From: Leptobrachium leishanense
Lineage: Eukaryota > Chordata > Amphibia > Anura > Megophryidae
DNA: 64,000 nt
Direction of reading: 5' to 3'
Assembly: GCA_009667805.1 (NCBI GenBank)
Contig: CM019063.1
Span: 407,780,959 to 407,844,958 of the forward strand
Shown: in pieces, positions 55,874-64,000 of the stretch
Layout of the letters: each line of letters starts with the position of its first letter
Position numbering within the stretch: position 1 is the first letter of the stretch
Notes under the pieces: generated by a model
Database searches by the model: none
The model's input: only the letters and a program-made list of their open reading frames with translations
What the model was told of the DNA's origin: nothing
Position numbers and translations under genes: made by a program

Positions 55874-56479
55874 GGCCCTGTTGTAATGTCACGTATTCCA
55901 ATGATCCCTACAAGCAGACGCCTCCTATCTACAATACCAGTCTTTAGAGTAGCCGGATTGCTATACACAGGATGGATTCACAGGAATTTGTAGATTCAGA
56001 GCAAGCCAATGTTAGTAACAAGAGTGAGTAGTCAGATAAAGCCAGGAGTCCGGAAACAGATTGGGTAGGGAAACAGAACCAGGGGTCAGAACCAGAACAG
56101 ATAGTTAAACAGAGCCAGGAGTTAGAAACAGCACATATAGTGAAACAGATCCAGGGGTCGGTACACAATAAAACTAGGAGGGCAAGTGTATACACCAGAG
56201 AGTAGTCAGAGACAAAGCCAGAGTCAATACACATAAATCAATATAGAAATGTACAAGAAACGCACTGAACAGGAATGAACCATAACAGTACAGTGAGCAT
56301 ACCTCACTGCTCGGTTTTTAAATCAGGCGGGTGTCCTTCGGTGAGCAGAGTACAAGGAGGCTCCATGATCTTCTATTGCTCGGGGGCCCCTCTAGTTGTC
56401 AGTCCGCCCCTTGTTGCTAATATGAGAGAAGCTGTAGGCAGGAGATGTAGACTTCACACTATCTCAACATCACATGAAC

Positions 56480-57537
56480 TGATTCTTTACCTATTGTGAA
56501 AATTATTGTTGCATTTATTTGGGTTATGATTAAATATGTTTAGACATTTTATCAATTTGGGGAAAAAAATAACAAAGGTAACATCACAGTGAGGGAAGCA
56601 TATCTTACTTGTACTTTGAGAACAAAGAAGCAAAATGGCAACATGAGCAGCGATTCTCTGAGTTTAAACAATTAACTTTATTACAAACCAATTACACACT
56701 ATATGCAGTCTTTGCATTTCTCATCATTTATGTTATTATAATGATTATAAAATGAAATCCCTAGGCTGGAAGAAACTTTCCTATTCCCTACTCTAAGCAA
56801 ACTATTTTTTATTTCTGAAATATGAATCATTTAAAAGGAAATAAAAAGCAATTTTATTAGTGAAAGCAATATTATGTAATGGTCTATTCACTGAACATCA
56901 TGTTGTCCATTTCAGCTATTGCATTCAGGCTGTACTTGGTTAGCAGCTTCAGAATATCATAGTAAAAATATAACAGAGCTAACTTCTTTGATTTGTAAAA
57001 GCTATAGGCCGCAAAGTAATTCAATACATTTTATAGAGCATAAGAGTGCACAGAAGGGTATGTTCCTGTTTTTGACCTTTTAGGTTCTCATCTACACCTT
57101 TTTTATTATTATTACTATTATTTGGCTCAAGAGAACATGAAAATTATCAGTTATTATTTACAGTTTGTAAGAAAAATATGTAACTTTTGTGTACACCCTA
57201 AAATATGCACACCTATGACATACAACCTAGATTTGATTCCTACGTATCCTAGCAGGTTGGAGAAATTAGAAGTGTTTTACTGGCTTCATGTTGCCAAGCA
57301 CTAACTTATCTAACAGCTACAACTCCAGGATTAATTCACAGACCATGTAATATCCCCTTGCTGTTTCTTACATAATTTTAAACAACAGCAGGCCTTGCTA
57401 TGCCTGAATACATAAAGTAATTGTTGTATATTTTAAAATGAAATTTACAGTTGTGAAGTACCAATAGTTACACTCATCAAAATCATTATGTTCCTAAGAT
57501 TATAGTCTATGCAAAACATCTTTTCTGTGTGTACATA
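56480..57537. other. no gene recognised
   Basis: AT-rich sequence with no convincing ORF or repeat ends. Confidence 0.5.
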
Positions 57538-57539
57538 TA

Positions 57540-59175
<1,636 letters not shown>

Positions 59176-59253
59176 TACATGTACTGTATATGAAATTAAA
59201 ATTACAAATTAAATAAAATACAAAGTAGCTCTTATGATGAACAAAGGGCTCAA

Positions 59254-60120
59254 ACCCCATAGGGACCAATGACGTACAGGGTATGTCCTGGAAAACAAAG
59301 CACATTAAGGACCAAGGATGTACCCTGTACATCATGGTCTTTTAACCAACCTCCCTCCCTATACTTACTTCTCTGGCCGGGTTCCCGTGGTGGTCTTACT
59401 TCCTTAAATTCAAACCTCCATTTTTAAAGATCCCAGCCATTGCGATGATGTCAGTGTCAGGCCCCCCCCCTCCAGCACAGCCAGGTGAGTGCCTGAAGGG
59501 GGGGTCCTTTTAACCCTTCTCCCTCCCATACGGCAGGGAATTTAAAAAGAAGATAGGCTTCACTGGAAATGTCACAGTGTGACCTTTCCAGAGATGCTTC
59601 TCTTTAACCCAATTACGTTCCGGTCCACGATCCAAACCAATTTGCACCGGATCGCCCGACCTCTCCCAGAGGTGGCTGACATCTTGGATGTCGGTCAAAC
59701 CTCTGGGGGCCTCCCCCAGGACTGACTTTCTCGCCATTTGCACGATGACGTCAGTTGGGTAGTTAACCCCCTAGCTGCCAAGTGGAGATAGGGGGGTTCT
59801 TTGGACCCCATATCTCCTGATCTGTGGCAACTAGAGAGTAATGTTTAGTATCATTGGAAAGGCCAGAGCATGGTCTTTCCAATGATTCCAAACATGATCA
59901 GGTTTGGTGCACCAAAAAATAAAATTAAATAAAATAAAAACCTTTTTGTCTGGGTCATATAATATAACAGGACTTCAAATCAGATTTAATTAACATGAGC
60001 ACAAAATGGTCAAAAAGAGCTAAATGAAAATTAGAGCTAAACACAAACAACGCAGAAATGTAAAAACAGCAGTGGGTACTTTCGGACTGACAATGGTAAA
60101 ACCACCTGGTCACTATGGGG
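59254..60120. mobile_element. piggyBac MITE
   Basis: The right end 'accacctggtcactatgggg' abuts TTAA (60121-60124) and resembles the reverse of the left end at 19437. The left end 'accccatagggaccaatgacg' follows TCAA (59250-59253), probably a mutated TTAA. The interior includes 'ctagctgcca.gtggagatagggg' and 'atcattggaaaggccagagcatgg' blocks shared with 5669-6370 and 40770-42682. It is non-coding. Confidence 0.7.
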
Positions 60121-60124
60121 TTAA

Positions 60125-61556
60125 CTGATCTCAATCAGAGCAGAAACATGGCCATTTTTGGGTTAAGCATTTTTAAGGGTATACCCTGATCTCGATCCCT
60201 GTTGAGCTCACTTGGCACTTGCGCCTATAATCAATAATAAAAATAACAACTTTGTTTTTTCTAGCAATGGGTACATGCTGAAAGGGGGTGATAAACAGCT
60301 CTTCAGGTAACAGAAAAAAAATCACTGAAAGCCTCACTGGATTTTCAAATACACACTCAGTAGCCATAATTATCTTGATGCTGCTGACTATGGCAGGTGC
60401 AGTGTATGTTAATTTTGTCTCAAATCATTGCACTATCATAAAAATAAATAAGGAACTGTGTGCAACGTCACGAGACAGCAGGACATCTCCGGACACCACC
60501 GAGAAACAAGCCTAGCGCTGCCAATTAGAGCGCTGAATGCTTACTATATGAACCTAATCTCCACCCTTGGTACTAGCTCTGCTGAATGCAACCCCAGCAT
60601 CAGTATAACGTGCTTGTTATGCATACTACCCTATTAGCGGATGCCTTACTATTTTTGTTTTGGAGGACCATTACATATAGATACATAAGTCATTTGTAAG
60701 TTTTACTCAATATCTGAAAATGGCAATGCTATATTTTGGTGCCAAGTACTCTGAGTACTATTCGGGTTCTATGTACTTGTATTTATTAATATCTCTTGTT
60801 TCTTTTACCAATGACACACTAATTTATAAGTCTGTGTTCTTTAGTAATTCACAGAAAATTATATGAACATGTGAATTATGAGAACACCAAGTCCTGAGCA
60901 GTGGAAAAGGAGAAAGGATCCACTCTCTTCACATTGCCTTCTTATATATAGAAGACCATATTGTGCATTCAAGATGTGAGTTTCTGCTTAGCATGCTGGA
61001 GCAGCTCAACATCCTTAACTTGCAAAAAAGACAACATCAGTATGATCAGCCTCACCGCTAATATGCATAACTACTATTAGTCCCATTTTTGCATTCACTC
61101 TGATTCTCAGATTTGAGGATGTAAACAAAGACACATTATAAATGAATTAAAAATCACATTTAATGTGTTACTGCAGCATTAAACATGGTTGCACTTTACT
61201 ACATCAAATCACATTATCACAGCACATCCTGCCTAGATTTGCCATCTGGGAGGCTGCTAGACATGTTCCTAAGTGGGAGCATTTCATCCTCCACTTCATC
61301 ACTAATGATGCATCAGTTAGTGAAGTTCCACCAACATGCTGAAGCATTGGTAGAACAAGAGATAGCACAGCCTTTAGATGATACCCTTCTCACCTCCAAG
61401 TGTTATGATGAACCGATATACATCATACCTAATTTTTAGATGTGGTGGATCTAAATGGTTGATGCTAGGTGAAATTGTTATGTGAGTTTGACCTTTGTGT
61501 CAGTGTGTGCTAAACACTTTTTTTGTGTTCATGGAGATGATTAACTTATATAAATA
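60125..61556. other. no gene recognised
   Basis: AT-rich sequence with short open frames of no recognised family. Confidence 0.5.
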
Positions 61557-61608
61557 TATATATATATATATTATATATATATATTATATAAATATATATA
61601 TATATATA
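61557..61608. repeat. AT dinucleotide microsatellite
   Basis: About 50 bp of nearly pure alternating A and T. Confidence 0.9.
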
Positions 61609-61619
61609 ATTTCTCCAAT

Positions 61620-62472
61620 AGTCCTGCAACACCTTCCAGTATCCAAAATAGTCTTACGTTGGTGCTTCGCCAGAGATAGTATAGAAATGGAAGAGATGGC
61701 GGCACTCAGTCAAAAAATAAATAAAATCAAAAAAGTTTTATTGAATCAAATTAAAAATAGGTCCGACGTTTCGGCCCACACAGGAGCCATTTTCAAGGTG
61801 ATATGAACGTTACATGCAAGTGTTTAAATAGGAAACAGTCTTAATTGAAATACCAATCAGAGAAGCTTCATTAGGCACTCGCTACAGGTGACATGGTGCG
61901 TACCTCACTCAAGCAGTATACGTCTCACATATGGCGTCCCTTGATTACTAACGTAATCATGTCGCCTTAGCAACTAAAAACAATGCAAAGAAAGCAATGC
62001 ACGAAAAGAAACCCTTGAAAAAGGAGGAGGAGGAGAGTAGACATAACAACTGGAAATATATTAAATTAAAGGGTGAGCACTACAGCTAGATACCATGTAT
62101 ACGTCCCAAAGAGTATCAGTGTACACATGTATATATATCAAACACAATGTCAAAAGGATATAATGATAGCAACCACTATATAGCTACTACTTATAAATGA
62201 TAGCTTAGTATACACCAAGACGCCCCAGTGTATAGTCACAGACGCTAGGAGAGCCATATATGTCGTATGTATCAAATATATCCATTGTATAGAGGGATAC
62301 CTAAATTCATCGGTCATATAGAAAACTAGAGAAAGAAACATATTCATTCAATCCCTTGGGTGCAACTGTATCAAGCGTTTTGATCCAATACGTCTCCCTT
62401 TGTAGAAGCCGCTGAGAGCGGTTACCACCCCTGGGGAGTGGAGGGACATGGTCAATGGCCACAAGTCGACAC
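61620..62472 (-). mobile_element. Penelope-like element, 3' part
   Basis: Minus-strand translation near 62470-62350 gives a PLE C-terminus ('HVPPLPRGGNRSQRLLQRETYWIKTLDT', then 'PKGLNE', key residues RGGN and YWIKTL). The 3' region runs to about 61620. At 61768-61797 it has a hammerhead-like layout on the minus strand: TTGAAAA, a 5-bp stem GGCTC/GGGCC, then GAAAC. A PLE fragment on the opposite strand begins at 62473. Confidence 0.7.
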
Positions 62473-62637
62473 TATATTCAGTGTTTGCGGTTCAACTTAC
62501 AAAATTGCAAGAAGAATTGGATAAATATCGGGCAGATCTGATACGGTTCAAAAAACAAAAAGTGGACAAAGTTAATTATGACTATACTTCCCATAGGGTG
62601 TATAGATGGCTGTCCACCGATTGGTCAAGACCACAAC

Positions 62638-63727
62638 TAGACATGTGCACAGCACAAAATTTCGTTTTGAACTAATGGATTAGTCCTAAAATGCAATTTA
62701 TTTAGTTGCTAAAGAAATTCGTTTTCAGTTCTTTAGTATGAAAACTAATTTCATTCATCCGAAAACCAATGGATACAATTACTATTGTAGTGGCTCCTCA
62801 GAGGGCTGAGATCGCTGCTTGTTACAGTATCTCTCACTCTCAGCACAATGTGGGCCATATTACCATATTACATAGTTGGTGCTAACTTAACCAGAGCTGT
62901 TGTAAACTTCCCAGAGCCATTATAGCCTATGGAGGTTTTCAGTTTTACAACAGCTCTGGTTAAGTTAGCACCAACATTGTAATACTGCCCCGTGTCAGGC
63001 AAAGCTGTTACAGTAACTGACTGCTGCTCATCACAGCGCTCAGAGTTTCAGTAAAACTAGTAAATAATATTTTTATATATAAGAGGTTAGAACAATATTA
63101 TTTCCTTGTTTTACTGAAACTCTGAGCGCTGTTACAGTCAGTTACTGTAATAGCTGAGCCTGATACATTGTACTGAGAGATAATGTAACAAGCAGCCGAT
63201 CTCAGCGCTCACAACCACTGGATTTAAAGGGCTGAAAAAAAAAAGATCCTCTCTGTATAATGTTTAGAACATCCTCCTGCATTAATTAATACCCCTCTCT
63301 GTATAATGTATACAACATCCACCTGCATTAATTAATGTCCCTCTCTGTATAGAACATCCTCCTCAATTTATACCTTTCTCTGTATAATGTATATAACATC
63401 CTCCTGCATTAATACCCCTCTCTGTATAATGTATAGAACATCCTCCTGCATTAATTAATGCCCCTCTCTGTATAGAACATCCTACTGCATTGGCATGTGG
63501 AGGGTGCAGAACTTTGGATGCTGCGATGTTGCACTCTTCATTGCTGGTCTCCTTCACTCATCAATGTAATATCACAAAAAAGACTGAAACTAAAATGTAG
63601 TGCATTTTATTTTAGTTTCTTTCGTTTTTGTACTGAGCAGTTTCGTTTCTCTTGAGTCATACGAAAACTAAATTATCCCAAAATTCGGACTAAATCGTTT
63701 TAGTACTAAAACGAATGCACATGTCTA
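62638..63727. mobile_element. hAT MITE with nested hairpins and a minisatellite
   Basis: The termini TAGACATGTGCA and its exact reverse complement are flanked by a perfect 8-bp duplication, ACCACAAC (62630-62637 and 63728-63735). The inside has an outer inverted repeat (about 62805-62870 with 63150-63215), two inner hairpins (62875-62985 and 62995-63165), and then a minisatellite (63231-63486). The 1,090-bp element is non-coding. Confidence 0.9.
63231..63486. repeat. minisatellite of about 40-55 bp units
   Basis: Six variable units built on 'cctctctgtataatgtatagaacatcctcctgcatt', some with an added 'aattaat' and some lacking 'taatgta'. It lies wholly inside the hAT MITE. Confidence 0.85.
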
Positions 63728-64000
63728 ACCACAACCCTTTCGCTCTAGACCACGGATTACTAAACCAAGATACCCTACAATTGATGTGACCTCAGGTGAA
63801 TCGAACTCAGACTCTGATTTTCCTAATGAATCGACATTATCAAGCTCTAACAACCTTTTTTAGGGGGCAATCAGTCACACGATACACAGGTGGCTACAGA
63901 TACACGAATCCAAACCAGAGGCTGGATTGGTCAAAACAGAGTAAAAGGACAAGGAGAAGCCGTAGGAATCAGAAGTACAAGGGGGAGACCCCAATATACA

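Larger units (their letters stand above)
53740..56460 (-). mobile_element. decayed Ty3-type element, LTR and gag, split by a LINE
   Basis: Read on the minus strand: an LTR-like region (about 56460 to 55888) with a TATA-like 'tttaaaaacc' near 56315 and a C/T-rich tail, then a gag start at 55873 and the rest of gag at 54250-53740. Pol and the second LTR are missing. An L2-like LINE at 54262-55705 splits gag. This is a different lineage from the element at 9732-18210, since its Gag has no PNMA-type N-terminal domain. Confidence 0.7.
62473..64000 (+). mobile_element. Penelope-like element, upstream ORF part, split and cut by window end
   Basis: From 62473 to 62629 the plus strand encodes a coiled-coil-like segment ('LTKLQEELDKYRADLIRFKKQKVDKVNYDYTS' region; key motif QEELDKYR) ending 'WLSTDWSRP'. 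After a hAT MITE (62638-63727) the frame resumes with a Ser/Asp-rich segment ('SNSDSDFPNE') and a basic tail to the window edge. Position and style fit the region before the RT in PLE ORFs, but the RT itself is outside the window. A stop near 63862 suggests decay. Confidence 0.5.

Noticed and set aside
63241..63557. 64-residue minus-strand frame with repeated motif
   Set aside because: Translation of the minisatellite at 63231-63486.

Overview
The window looks like non-coding genomic DNA from a vertebrate, most likely an amphibian and probably a frog or toad. I recognise no host gene. The evidence is the repeat mix: piggyBac, hAT, PIF/Harbinger-like and Tc1 DNA transposons with their MITEs, Penelope-like elements (PLEs), CR1- and L2-like LINEs, tRNA-derived SINEs and Ty3-type LTR elements, inserted into each other in an AT-rich background. 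Every convincing coding region belongs to a mobile element, and nearly all are damaged.

0-9.5 kb: a possible LTR fragment and a LINE tail (1-777), a tRNA-SINE (1863-2074), a small hAT MITE (2123-2280), a Harbinger-like MITE (3054-3479), an inverted SINE (3958-4387), a palindromic MITE (4512-5271), a PLE fragment, a hAT MITE carrying a piggyBac MITE (5618-6501), a possible solo LTR (6901-7547) and an old Harbinger-like fragment.

9.5-19.05 kb: the best-preserved element. An 8,479-bp Ty3-type LTR retrotransposon (9732-18210) has two 1,118-bp LTRs about 99% identical. It sits inside a non-autonomous hAT element (9506-19046) that still has perfect 8-bp target duplications. Its gag resembles vertebrate PNMA proteins from the N-terminal domain through the capsid region, and gag is joined to protease by a GGGAAAC slippery heptamer followed by a plausible pseudoknot, the type of signal known from PNMA3 and PEG10. 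One later frame break lies between protease and reverse transcriptase.

19.4-24.2 kb: a complete piggyBac element (TTAA to TTAA) with a decayed transposase on the minus strand. Related piggyBac MITEs lie at 5.7, 25.1, 33.6, 40.8, 51.9 and 59.3 kb.

24.3-35 kb: Harbinger-like MITEs, a MITE family with CAGGGTTATTCA termini, and a composite hAT (27770-33062) containing two PLE copies joined head to head (28809-31668, 13-bp target duplication), with a GIY-YIG endonuclease fragment and a hammerhead ribozyme-like motif.

35-57 kb: further MITEs, two 5'-truncated CR1-like LINEs (one split by a 275-bp PLE insertion forming a 100-bp-arm palindrome), a hAT containing a 21-bp minisatellite, a long SINE, and a decayed Ty3-type gag split by an L2-like LINE.

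57-64 kb: a Tc1-like transposon with IR/DR termini and one internal stop codon in the transposase, another piggyBac MITE, and a second opposed PLE pair split by a hairpin-rich hAT MITE.

The nesting gives a relative order of insertion for many elements, and several insertions have an uninterrupted paralogue in the same window.
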